NCBI GenBank assembly: GCA_002633005.1 | Contig: NMRA01000005.1 | Location: 257,849-286,453, forward strand | Direction: 5' to 3' | Origin: Phoronis australis | Taxonomy: Eukaryota; Phoronida; Phoronidae | Length of the DNA stretch: 28,605 bases | Part shown: piece by piece, positions 19,407 to 28,415 of the stretch | How positions within the stretch are numbered: position 1 is the first letter of the stretch | Layout of the letters: every line of letters begins with the position of its first letter | Position numbers and translations under genes: made by a program | Notes under the pieces: generated by a model | The model's input: the letters and a program-made list of their open reading frames with translations, nothing else | What the model was told of the DNA's origin: nothing | Databases searched by the model: none

Positions 19407-19599
19407 TTAAAAACAAATGGCAAACTGAAAAAGCACAGAAAGAAACAACATTGCGAGGGAGTCCATAATCATGCATATCAGGTGCTGAATTACTGAATTA
19501 AGTTCCAATTCTCTCAGGTTATTGCTGAAGGATTGCTTTTCACTTTGTCCAACGGTGAAATAGATGGTCAGGCGGTTGGTCTCAGTTGTTTTTTCTTGC
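19407..19599 (-). CDS. Candidate terminal exon with hydrophobic C-terminus
   Basis: A strong acceptor on the minus strand, TTTCTATTCTGTTACAG, ends at 19600. The exon then stays open for 64 codons in one phase (entering with one base to complete a codon) to TAA at 19407-19409. The peptide is polar (QEKTTETNRLTIYF...) and ends in a hydrophobic run (SLAMLFLSVLFQFAICF) that could be a transmembrane or GPI-type tail. The acceptor and exon start are duplicated at 19731-19803. No family recognised. Confidence 0.3.
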
Positions 19600-19803
19600 C
19601 TGTAACAGAATAGAAATATTAGAAAATTGTAAAAGAAAAGACAAGACAAAACTACTTTACTTTAAATGCTCCCGTGGTCAGATGTTGGTACCTCGTTCAT
19701 CTATGCTAAGTGCTCTGGGCTGCCGGTCTAGTTGGTTTCAGTTGTTTTTTCTTTCCTGTAACAGAATAGAAAAATTGGCAAAAGACAAGACAAAACTACT
19801 TTT
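19575..19803 (-). repeat. Duplicated splice-acceptor segment (two copies, about 156 bp apart)
   Basis: 19575-19660 and 19731-19803 share GTTGGT.TCAGTTGTTTTTTC, CCTGTAACAGAATAGAAA and AAGACAAGACAAAACTACTTT. On the minus strand both contain the same polypyrimidine-AG acceptor and the first about 20 exon bases. The upstream-copy exon soon reaches a TAG in the open phase of the other copy. Confidence 0.7.
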
Positions 19804-20400
19804 GTTAGGCAGAACATACTTGACATTTCATCTTCATGTTTATGTGTAGAAACTAATAACCTTTGTACCCAAGTCTTATTTAATATCTGAATTAAAATAT
19901 GTGAAACAGGCTAAAAGTGATTTAACAATGTGTATTTTTCATGACACTTAAAATGTGCTTCTGATCTCAACAAGTAAAATTCATTCTAGGTGGTGTCAAT
20001 TTATTTCCAATGCAATGTTACGACATTTACTGAATTAAGGCCTAGTTATGTTAATTCGATAACTTAGCTGGTGGTCCTGGGGGTGGGGTCCACGATAAAA
20101 TAAGGAAACTCACTCATCTAGAGAATATTATTGGAAACAGCATAGTTTTGAAGAGAAACTGCTGTGAAAAAGTCACTCTTGACTTCTGTGCATCACGTAC
20201 CATACACCTCTTATTTTGGGAGCAATCACACCCAGAACAATGTGAATATGTGCTGCTAGCCTACCCGGCATCGGTGAGTTTCCAAAAAGAAACACTTAGT
20301 TCCACTCAATAAAACTGTTATTCAGTGGGGTAACTGGTGGGGATAACATCACCGAACGATGTTGATAGAAACTGATTGCTAAAAACTTACCAAGTAATGC

Positions 20401-20628
20401 TGTGTAGTCTCCGAATGGAACTGCATAGTCATAGACATAGAGAGCACACACAGGGCTTCAGCATCCACACACTTTTTGTCAGTTAGTTGACCCTGTTGAC
20501 CGCAATTGTCCACGAATATAGTAATCTTAGGTCTTTTGAGAATTTGTGGCCACCTGTCGAAGACTTGCACCAGGGAAATTAGCAGTAATAAGGCTTAGCG
20601 CGACGACGTATTTTGATAAAAATTCCAT
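20401..20628 (-). pseudogene. Candidate first exon of a secreted protein, with an apparent 1-base frameshift
   Basis: An ATG at 20628-20626 opens MEFLSKYVVALSL..., a signal-peptide-like start, but closes after 33 codons. A second frame offset by one base contains ALLLLISLVQVFDRWPQ, then PKITIFVDNCGQ, and stays open to the strong donor TTG|GTAAGT at 20400. A single-base indel near 20595 would join a basic N-terminus to a hydrophobic core and then a mature region with cysteines. An NRF1-type site lies about 30 bases upstream. No family recognised; it could be a sequencing error, a pseudogene, or chance. Confidence 0.3.
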
Positions 20629-20658
20629 CTTTTACCAGTTGTTTACATGCAGACAGCC

Positions 20659-20668
20659 ACGCATGCGC
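20659..20668 (-). promoter_or_regulatory. NRF1-like site
   Basis: ACGCATGCGC is the palindromic core of the NRF1 consensus (TGCGCATGCGC), common in CpG-type promoters. It lies about 30 bases upstream of the minus-strand ATG at 20628 and within the right inverted segment. Confidence 0.45.
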
Positions 20669-20734
20669 AATTCAATCACCACTAGTACAGTAGTGACACC
20701 GCGAGGAGAATTCTCCGAATAGCCCCATTGACTG

Positions 20735-22060
20735 TGGCGTCTTCTAGTGGCATTTTTTTTCGCACTTAGCTGTATCCTTAGCCCTCTGCAGAATGTTTAT
20801 TAAATTTAACAAGTATATGACGTTGACAACGGAAGACGACAACTTTCAGATGGATCCGATGAATGCATTGTCCCCTACTGGCAATTTCATTTTTTCCATT
20901 TTGCTAATAGTTTCTTGACGGATTTTCATGAAATGGGGTAAATAGCTTTCTGTTAAAAAACCTGAATTTTTATGATACAAATAAACACCCTAGAAGCACA
21001 CCATTTGTAGTGCATTCGTGGGCGCATTTCAATGCTCCGCGTTGCTCTTGTTGTTTTTTAGGTTTACCTCTGTATCTTGGAGGTCCTTAACAGATTTTCA
21101 TATAATTTAGCAAATACCTCTGTTATCTTTCCGTTTTCGGATGGATTTAGGATATTTTGCACCACCTGGTGGCCATTTTACTGTTTTCAAGTCTGTGCCC
21201 AGCCCCTCTGTCAACCAAATCACTGATGATTGTGAAAATTGGCATATATGTTCCTGCTGTTAAGAGGACGGCTGACAATGATTGGACAATTTTGACTACT
21301 ATGACTCCTCCTCAGTGGCAGTTTTTTGTCTTCTGAGCTCTCTTGGGAAGGATCAGTTTATGAAATTTGGCGAGTGTATTTGTATGAACTTGACATGGTG
21401 ACATTTGGATAGATCCAACTCACAACTGAGCCCACTAGTGGCAATTTTTTTTTCATTGCCTTCTTTGTCTTTGTTGCATGTTGATGGATTTTTATTAAAG
21501 AGGCAATGACAGGCTCCCATTTTTGGATAGATTTGACGTATAGTGGCAAATATCATGAAATTTTGCAAATAAATTTCTGTTTAGGAGACGAAGCCTTCTC
21601 ATTTTTGGGCTGATGGGATGTATTCTGCGCCACCTGTTGACAATTTAAAAAAATTTGAGTACTTTTTTGACATCACCCTCTCCATCCACCAAACCGCTTC
21701 AAGGATCATTACTGAAAGTGAGAGTTGTGATCAGAAGACCGAGACTGACATTGATTTTCGGACGAGCTTTACTACTCTGGCGTGCGCCCTCTATTGGCAA
21801 TTTTTTCCATCTACGGCTTTACCTCCTTTACTGTTTACAACATCTTTGTCAAATTTTTCAGATATATTTCAACAGATGACAAGTTTCAGACCAATCCAAG
21901 TATAGCTGTACTTCCTCTTGCCTCTGTAACTTCAGAGTTCCTTGATGCTCTTTCATGAAATTTAGTAAACTAGCAACTATTATGAAGGTAACCGCACCTT
22001 TCCATTTTGTGGTAGATTCCACGTATTCTGCTCCAGCTAATGGCCATTTTGATTATTGAT
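20735..22060 (+). repeat. Degenerate tandem array with repeated CTCF-like cores
   Basis: A diverged unit of about 120-290 bases recurs roughly eight times. Each unit reads like TTTTGGATAGATTTGACG, a short spacer, a core like GCACCACCTGGTGGCAATTTTTT, then a T-rich stretch and TTTCATGAAATTTNGCAAATA. Cores start near 20741, 20872, 21162, 21311, 21431, 21630, 21787 and 22033, all in one orientation. The core at 21162-21175 (CCACCTGGTGGCCA) fits the vertebrate CTCF motif CCMYCTRSTGGYCR completely; others fit with one to four mismatches. The short frames here (21353-21905) are by-products of the repeat. Binding by CTCF is inference. Confidence 0.65.
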
Positions 22061-23141
22061 TTCAATAGTTGTATTAGCCCTGGAATGCCAACTCCTGCTC
22101 ATGGCCTATGTATACTATTCTATTATAAAGTTGTGACGCAGGGACTAGCCTTATGTAATTGGGATGAGTTGCAAAAAATTGTAGTGACAAATTCCATAGA
22201 AAGAACAAACATCGTAACAAACGAATGCAATCACAGCGCAACCTCAGCGGCATGAAATTGAAGTTGGCATTCCATGAATAGACTTCTGTGGCTTCAGAAT
22301 GGTAAAGAATTGACACAGCGGGTAGCATTTATTGATGCTCACCAATCTGGTTACTTATAATAACATGGTCACGAGAAGTGTAATTTAACTAGGATTACAT
22401 TATAAACCTCTAAGCTCAACATCAGTTAAAGTTATGGTTTACCTAGATAAACAGAGGAATTGGTCTCATTGGAGAACAGTTTGTGTGCTTGAAGTGAACA
22501 CATTGAAAAGTATGGCTGTTACATGAAAAATTAAGTTTTGAATCTGGGCCATTGTCTGAGGTCGAGACTGAATCTCTTGCCCTCCTCTTATACAGTAGAA
22601 CTCTCTAAATAGGTAGTGCTTCAGTGGGAACTTTAGAAAGGTTAGCATTAATTACGCAGTAATGCCTCCAAATAACTCTGACTTTGATGAAATGTCTCAG
22701 TCTCATTGGATCAAACTTAGAGAGTCTAGCTGTAGTTCAATGAGATATCAACTAACACAACACAGCAACCACTGAATCTCAACCCAAAAGCTCCACTATG
22801 CAATAGCTTTAGATGTCTATGACATGGTATAAAAACACAAAAAGTATGCACATGTGTTGGAAGTGGGAAATATGGAGGGACTTCTTGTACCACTCACTCA
22901 AAAATTCCGAAGAAAATGTTCAAATTTTGTGCAAGGAATTATTATGTCGTACAATTTAGATGATATTGTTGCACAGAAAGACTGACGACCCAAACAGGTA
23001 CCTTTTCACTCCCACTGAAGAAAGTCTTTCTATACCGATGCACTGTATGGGACAGCAACAGTTAAGTGCAAATCAAATGTACCTAAAAAGTTATGCCACA
23101 ATATTTATACTCATTGTATTGAAGAAACATTGAAATATTTC
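22061..23141. other. No gene seen
   Basis: AT-rich sequence with short opposing frames (22040-22328) lacking any domain or splice context. Confidence 0.45.
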
Positions 23142-23289
23142 CAGGGGCGGATCTAGGATTTTGAGTTAGGGGTGCCAGGGCTATAGTGTTAGCCAGGATT
23201 TTGCCCGTCAGACATTCGCATCCCGAACTGTACAATGGAATCTGGGAGAATTTTAGGGAGGGGCATGGCCCCCACTAAAGCCGCCACTG
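23142..23289. mobile_element. 148-bp hAT-like MITE (element F)
   Basis: Ends are CAGGGGCGGATCTAGG and GCCGCCACTG. Flanking bases are ATTTC (23137-23141) and GTTTC (23290-23294), a 5-bp target duplication with one change. Internally it is the reverse complement of element E at 9947-10107. Confidence 0.85.
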
Positions 23290-23541
23290 GTTTCAATGTA
23301 AGAACATTAGTATATCACCGGGTCTATGTATACAAATGGGACAGCCAAATGCCACACACAAAAGTTTTTCACAGTTTCCAGTGCTGGTACTATAAACACT
23401 CTGGCATTGCTATCTGTACCACTATAAAAAATTTAATCTAAAACGCTGGTAGTTACTGTCAAATATGTGACGGAAAGTAATTCCAGTGCTGTCCATTGAC
23501 AAAGCAGCCAGTCTGAATTGATCGGGACAACGGATCCTCAT

Positions 23542-23997
23542 CAGTGGCGGATCTACGTTTTCACCAAGGGGGGGTTTAGGATTCCCGCCAAGCTCGAATC
23601 CTAGGCGCGTGGCGGCGAGCGTTGGGAGGTCGGGAGGGGGGTTTCCCCTCCCGAGTAAGATATTTTTTGTTTTTGTAGCCAAATAGTGAAATTTCCATGC
23701 ACCCTGGTAAGTTTCTGGCACTTAACATGTCTCTGGAATTTTTCTTAAGATAATTAAAAACCCTTCTCGATTTCGTCACATGAACGTGAAACCATATTGT
23801 GCACATCTGGATATGAGTCACGCCACCAGCAAAAATTTTTGTTGGAACATCTGCTTACAAACACCTTTTTTAGCATACGAAAAGTCGTATACGAAAAAGT
23901 GTGGTGTGTACACACGCTGGCGGTGCCGTTTTTGTTTTGCTGGAGACGCTTTTGTTTTTTTTTAATTTTTGGGTCCTGGCCCGAGGGGGGGTTTAAA
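23542..23997. mobile_element. hAT-like element D, right end lost at the ambiguous base
   Basis: Starts CAGTGGCGGATCTACG and contains the family's GGGAGGTCGGGAGGGG segment with a perfect hairpin CGGGAGGGG...CCCCTCCCG (about 23629-23653). Near its right it reads GGCCCGAGGGGGGGTTTAAA, resembling the mirrored arm, but stops at N 23998 before any closing terminal repeat. It may be truncated by the LINE or by an assembly join. Confidence 0.65.
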
Positions 23998-23998
23998 N
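23998..23998. other. Ambiguous base at an element boundary
   Basis: The only non-ACGT base falls exactly where element D breaks off and LINE coding sequence begins, so the junction may be an assembly seam rather than real adjacency. Confidence 0.6.
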
Positions 23999-23999
23999 C

Positions 24000-25971
24000 T
24001 CAAAAAAACTATTGATTCCGCCAAGCAATCTTACTATTATGACACATTCAAAAAAGGGAAGTCTGACGTAAATAAAACATGGGATACAATAAAGACAGTT
24101 ATGAACAACGGCGTTCGAACAAACAATCATACCCCAGAATGTCTCTTACGTTCAGATAACACTAAAACTAGTGACATACCCGAAATGGCAAGTTTATTCA
24201 ACACCTACTTTACCCAAATCGGCCCATCCCTTTCTGAATCAATAACTATGATAAAAACAAGAATTTCAAAGACTCTTCCCACGCCAAACAAATTTAAGTT
24301 CTCTTTCAAACCAATTAATAATAGACATGTACTAGATATTATAAGAGACATGGACGCAAAAAATAGCACTGGTCATGACAATTTATCATCTAAAATTATC
24401 AAAATATTATAAGCAGTCCTTTTATAATTGAACCTCTCACGACCATCATCAACCAGTGCTTGCACACTGGTATATTTCCAGATGCATTAAAGATTGCTAA
24501 AGTGATCCCAGTTTTTAAACAACATGGTTTGGACCCAGAGCACCCGGGCAATTAAAGACCTATTTCTATTCTTCCAACAATCTCAAAAATTATAGAAAAA
24601 AATATCCATAATCAACTTTCAACTTTCCTAAATGAAAATGATATACTTAATAAACATCAATATGGTTTCAGGAAATGTCACTCTACAGAACTTGCTTTGC
24701 TTGAACTTTTAGACCGCATTTGTTCCCATCTTGATAATGACATGAATCCCCTGGTCATCTTTCTAGATCTCTTGAAAGCTTTCGACACAATAGACCACCA
24801 AATATTCTTGCAAAAGATAAATGACTATGGTATTACTGGAGTTGAATATACACTGTTTAAAAGTTATCTCTCAAACCACACTCAATATGTTTCACTAAGT
24901 GATACAACTTCCAGTTGGTTACCAATATCTACCGGAGTTCCCCAAGGCTCTGTCCTTGGCCCACTTCTCTTACTAGTTTACATAAATGATGTTTCGTTTT
25001 CTTCTTCCTTGGGCACACTTCTTTATGCGGACGACACTTGCCTAGTCACACCTTACAAACTGACTGAATCTTCCCAACACACTTTACAGCAATCAACCAC
25101 CATCAACAACAACCTTAAATCTATTTCAGACTGGTTTTCTGTGAACAAACTTTCAATTAACACATCAAAAAGTAAATTGATGATCTTCCACTACCCCCAA
25201 AAGAAAATTGAAAAATGTATTATTCCCACCATTTCTATAAATAGCAAAACAATATATCATGTGAACAGTTTTCCTTTCCTTGGTATTACTGTTGACAAAG
25301 ACCTCTCATGGTTCCCCCACATTAACCTCATCTCAAACAAACTTAACAATCTTGGTGGACTCTTATACAAACTGAAATCTTATCTTCCTCTTCCAGCTCT
25401 CAAGGTGATCACTTGTCCTTCCACATTTAAACTATGGCATTGCAACTTGGGGTTTTGGCAACACTAAGAAACTTCAGACAGCCCAGAAAAGAATCCTTAG
25501 GAATATATCAAATTCCAGTTATAATGCTCACTCTCTGCCCATATGTAAGGAACTTCCCCTCCCTCTAGTTCAAGACATCTTTAAAATTTCAACTGCAAAA
25601 TTTTACTACAAATTCCTCAATAATCAGCTTCCTAAGTATTTTTACACTAACAACTTCTTTAGTCACAACCCATCCAATATAAGCCAACCAGACACATTAA
25701 AACTCCTACATACCTGAGTCAATACTCAGCTACTATACCGACAATACAACCCAAAATTTTAATTCCTCCGTCCAACAAATTGTCATCAAGAGCCTGTATT
25801 AGATTTCAGATTCCTCGACTTATAAACAACAACGAAATACCAGTCTCTGCTCTAAATATAATAAAAACGCATTCTTTGCAAGCATTCTCCAGGTTCTTAA
25901 CCAATTTTATTATTAGCAACTACGATCCAGTTTGTCATATTTCCAATTGCTTCATATGTAACAGTATCTAA
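24000..25971 (+). pseudogene. LINE reverse transcriptase, disrupted
   Basis: Coding can be followed through three frames. The first (to TAA 24410-24412) gives LIDSAKQSYY-like and DMDAKNSTGHDNLSSK blocks. A frameshift leads to a segment with FPDALKIAKVIPVFK and an in-frame TAA (24553-24555) where NYRPIS is usual. Then come RT hallmarks: HQYGFRKCHST, FLDLLKAFDTIDH (catalytic Asp), GVPQGSVLGP, LYADDT (catalytic YADD, 25024-25035) and KLSINTSKSK. Another shift near 25420 gives HLNYGIATWG and AQKRIL, a TGA at 25715-25717 stops it, and a final block ends at 25971. Catalytic residues are intact but the frame is dead. Confidence 0.9.
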
Positions 25972-26105
25972 TTGTATTCTCAAAATCTCCTAAGCTGTGC
26001 CAGTTTACTTCTTGGTTCCTGGCGTGTCGGTCGTTTTCAGCACTAATTCACTGTTTTCTTAAGTATTCCCATATTTTTGCATTTCCATTTTGTTTATCTT
26101 GTACA

Positions 26106-26148
26106 GGGGACCTTTTTATTAGCGGTCAATAACCTTTAGAAGGCCTCC
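26106..26148 (+). other. LINE 3' UTR hairpin
   Basis: GGGG-A-CCTT (26106-26114) pairs with AAGG-C-CTCC (26140-26148), nine positions with one mismatch and one G:T pair around a 25-base loop, just before the 3' end. Compare the similar layout at 27522-27568. Confidence 0.55.
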
Positions 26149-26203
26149 TAATTGAAATCAAATTTTAATCAATGTATTATTATTATGTAATGTAAATAAA
26201 AGC

Positions 26204-26368
26204 GTTTTCTCTCTCTCATCTGTGCCACGGCATCCTCCTTGGACACATCTGGAGCACCAGCAGTCGGCATTGGAGGGGCATCAATTTCTAAGCGAATTTC
26301 AAGATCACCGGCTTCTCTTTTGTTCCACACTAAGTGCAAGGTGTTCTCCCTTACTTCATTTACATACT
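26204..26368 (-). CDS. Candidate internal coding exon abutting the LINE
   Basis: On the minus strand a good acceptor (TGCTGCTGTTATGCTTTTCAG) ends at 26369. The exon then reads EYVNEVRENTLHLVWN, REAGDLEIRLEID, a proline-rich APPMPTAGAP and VSKEDAVAQMRE, with balanced composition unlike the AT-rich surroundings. I do not recognise the family. Reading then passes into antisense LINE sequence with no splice donor, so the LINE seems to have inserted into or next to this exon, or the assembly is chimeric. About 220 bases upstream on the same strand, 26641-26586 could encode a short first exon (MFLSAARLWKM..., donor CCG|GTAAAA), but its phase does not fit directly. Confidence 0.5.
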
Positions 26369-26499
26369 CTGAAAAGCATAACAGCAGCAATTCAAAAGTA
26401 AAAAAAGCATTTTGAATCCAGAGTAGTCCATGATTAAAGTAAAATACGACGATAACTAAGTGCAATTTTTCTCCTACTTTTATAACCTTCAAGCAATAG

Positions 26500-27115
26500 C
26501 CAAAACTAGATTTTAATCCTGTTTTTTTTGAAGCAGATTACTTTAATAATCAAAACCTTGGAATTGAGTTACCATCGTGTTTTACCGGCAGTTGGCTGAC
26601 TCGACTGTCATTTTCCAAAGACGAGCAGCACTCAAAAACATGCCATTACGCGGCCAAGTGCTTGTCTTATGGGAATTTAAATGGGCTCACGCCTTCCACC
26701 TGGGTGGTGTTAGAACAGTTAGCGCACACACACCGATGCACCATTGCTAATTAAAACACGCCAAGATTGAACGGTCTTTGTTCGTCATGTACTGTGATAT
26801 AATGGCGGTGAACTGCATTGTGGGATATGATCTAGTTTGTGTTCCCAACACCATGTAACGGTATCAAAAGTCAACTTTTCGCAGATTTCTTTTTTATTTT
26901 TGCTTTTTTCAAATAACTAAAGATACAATCATACAATAATTTGAATAAAATATATCCAAATACCGGTAGCAATACCTTGAAGATATTATTGCAATTTAAG
27001 ATACTTGGACCTTGCAAATTACACTTAAAAAATAATTATAAGAAATCAATTAACTAAATGTAGATGTGTTCTGTTTGGCAAGCTTACATTCAATATCACC
27101 AGAACAGACTATTTT
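26500..27115. other. No called gene; promoter-like motifs near 26800
   Basis: Plus-strand TAATGGCGGTG (YY1-like, about 26802-26812) and GCATTGTGGGA (about 26815-26825) lie together and could mark a promoter for the minus-strand exon candidates at 26586-26641 and 26204-26368. Otherwise nothing seen. Confidence 0.3.
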
Positions 27116-27119
27116 TTAT

Positions 27120-27300
27120 TTATATGTATACGTGTGTGTGTGTAGTTGTGTATTCGTGTGTATGCTTGTATTTATGTACTTTGTGTGTATGTATGTTTGT
27201 TTGTATTTATAAATGTATGTATTTATGTATGTGTGTGTATATTTGTGTATGTGTATCTGTGCATGTGTATGTGTGTATATATGTGTGTATGTATATCTCT
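27120..27300 (+). repeat. Impure TG/TATG microsatellite
   Basis: About 180 bases of interspersed GTGTGT, TATGTA and TTTATG, pyrimidine/purine alternating. It creates spurious Cys/Val/Tyr-rich frames (27064-27463), which are not genes. Confidence 0.85.
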
Positions 27301-27479
27301 TACTATTATTAATTATTTATTGTCTGTTTTATTAAATATTTATGTTTGTATTTTATTTAATCATCTTATCTTACTTTTATTATCTTCTATTTATCATATT
27401 TTATTTTTATTTTGTTGCATCGGTCTTTCCATTTTAATTTCTTATTTTTTGCTGATTATTTAAATATTGTCTTTCATTT

Positions 27480-27605
27480 TGTAATTCTGTTAGTTTGTCT
27501 TACTGTCTGTATGTTTTTACTGAGGGTCCCCACTGAAAGCAGCTGTGTGAACTGATGGGGCTTCCCTCATTGTAAATATTACATAAATAAATGAATAAAT
27601 GAACT
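27480..27605 (+). mobile_element. 3' end remnant of a CR1/L2-like LINE
   Basis: A hairpin (GAGGG 27522-27526 with CCCTC 27564-27568; CCCC 27528-27531 with GGGG 27557-27560) is followed by ATTGTAAATATTACATAAATAAATGAATAAATGAA, the AT-rich short-repeat ending typical of these LINEs. The T-rich stretch 27300-27500 may be its 3' UTR. No coding part remains. Confidence 0.6.
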
Positions 27606-28180
27606 AAACAACGGAATTTAATTCAGGAAGGTATCTGAAAGTATAAACTGCGGAATCTATTTTTGATTTATACCAAACTACAACCTCTTGGGTCTTGTTA
27701 CCATGTCTTTTTCGTCAAATTTAGCGAAAGGTACATTCATAGCCAAACGAGATCAACATCATGACCAAATTTCATTTCATATGAATGTCTGTGAGACATA
27801 ATCACAAAAACACAGTTTTCTAAATTATTACTTCATTTTCGTATGAAATTAGTTTTTTTCATAAAATTTGTAGTAGACCTAATTTTGATTGTGGGACATA
27901 CAAAAATGGAATATTTTAAAAATAACAGTTTCTTGGAGAACAGTCCATAAGGCTGAAAGTTTCATATCAATTCTTTCAGCCATTTCTGAGATATGCTCCT
28001 AAGTAAGTCTAATTTTGACATTTTTCTAGAATTCTAGATAACCTTAAGCTATGTTTTGTTTGTCAACTCAACAGAACTGTTGATGATGTTTTGACTTTGT
28101 CATCTGGAAGTTACACATTACACACTCCTGGCGAATCTTTTTAAACCTCGAATAACCGTTTTATGTCCTATTACCTACAG
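27606..28180 (+). other. Intron upstream of the PABP exon, nothing else seen
   Basis: AT-rich sequence ending in the acceptor CCTATTACCTACAG at 28180. I searched for the preceding RRM1/RRM2 exons and did not see them here. Confidence 0.6.
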
Positions 28181-28415
28181 GTTTGTGGGTCACTTCAAAT
28201 CTCGTAGGGAATGTCACCAGGAGATGGGCGACCAGGCACGTAAGTCCACCAATGTCTACATCAAGAACTTTGCCGACCACTACGATGATGAAGTATCGCG
28301 TGAGGACTTTGAGCAGTTTGGCAAGGTGGCCAGCTATACTGTGATGAAGGATGCACAGGGGAAGGCAGGTGGCTTCGGCTTTGTAAGCTATGAGGAGTCG
28401 GAGAGTGCTGAGAAG
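28181..28415 (+). CDS. Cytoplasmic poly(A)-binding protein, internal exon (RRM2-RRM3 linker and most of RRM3)
   Basis: The 235-base exon follows acceptor CCTACAG and ends at GAGAAG|GTGAGC. It enters with one base completing a codon and encodes 78 residues. FVGHFKSRRE is the end of RRM2 and linker (FVGRFKSRKE in vertebrate PABPC1); STNVYIKNF (residues 22-30) is the RNP2 strand of RRM3; GGFGFVSYE (63-71) is RNP1, with Gly where Lys is usual (SKGFGFVSF). The protein binds mRNA poly(A) tails in the cytoplasm and bridges to eIF4G. The boundaries resemble an exon of vertebrate PABPC genes. Upstream exons were not found in the window and downstream ones lie beyond it. The sequence is fairly divergent (ADHYDDEVSREDF), so a diverged paralogue or a retained old duplicate is possible. 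Confidence 0.9.

Larger units (their letters stand above)
17062..20729. mobile_element. 3.7 kb segment bounded by inverted repeats, possible DNA transposon
   Basis: AATGGGGCTATTCGG (17062-17076) recurs inverted at 20715-20729, and ACTAGTGGTGAT (17108-17119) recurs inverted at 20675-20686, so the two ends share order and near-equal spacing (58 and 55 bases end to end). Between these blocks the ends diverge. No target-site duplication is evident. Alternatives are a decayed transposon or two similar promoters facing each other: both ends lead inward to short ATG frames and good splice donors (17250 plus; 20400 minus). Confidence 0.4.
23999..26203 (+). mobile_element. 5'-truncated CR1/Jockey-like LINE
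   Basis: It opens in the region just before the reverse transcriptase, includes the whole RT and C-terminal region, and ends in a 3' UTR with a hairpin (26106-26148), ATT repeats and AATAAA (about 26194). The endonuclease is absent. Its 3' end runs directly into a minus-strand exon at 26204. The 5' boundary coincides with the ambiguous base at 23998, so truncation cannot be separated from misassembly. Confidence 0.85.

Noticed and set aside
20057-20313. 86-codon plus-strand open frame ending in a GTGAGT donor at 20273
   Set aside because: No ATG, no acceptor, no recognised domain; length is not exceptional given the amount of sequence searched.
27064-27463. Cys/Val/Tyr-rich open frames that look like membrane proteins
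   Set aside because: They are direct translations of the TG/TATG microsatellite and the T-rich tract after it.
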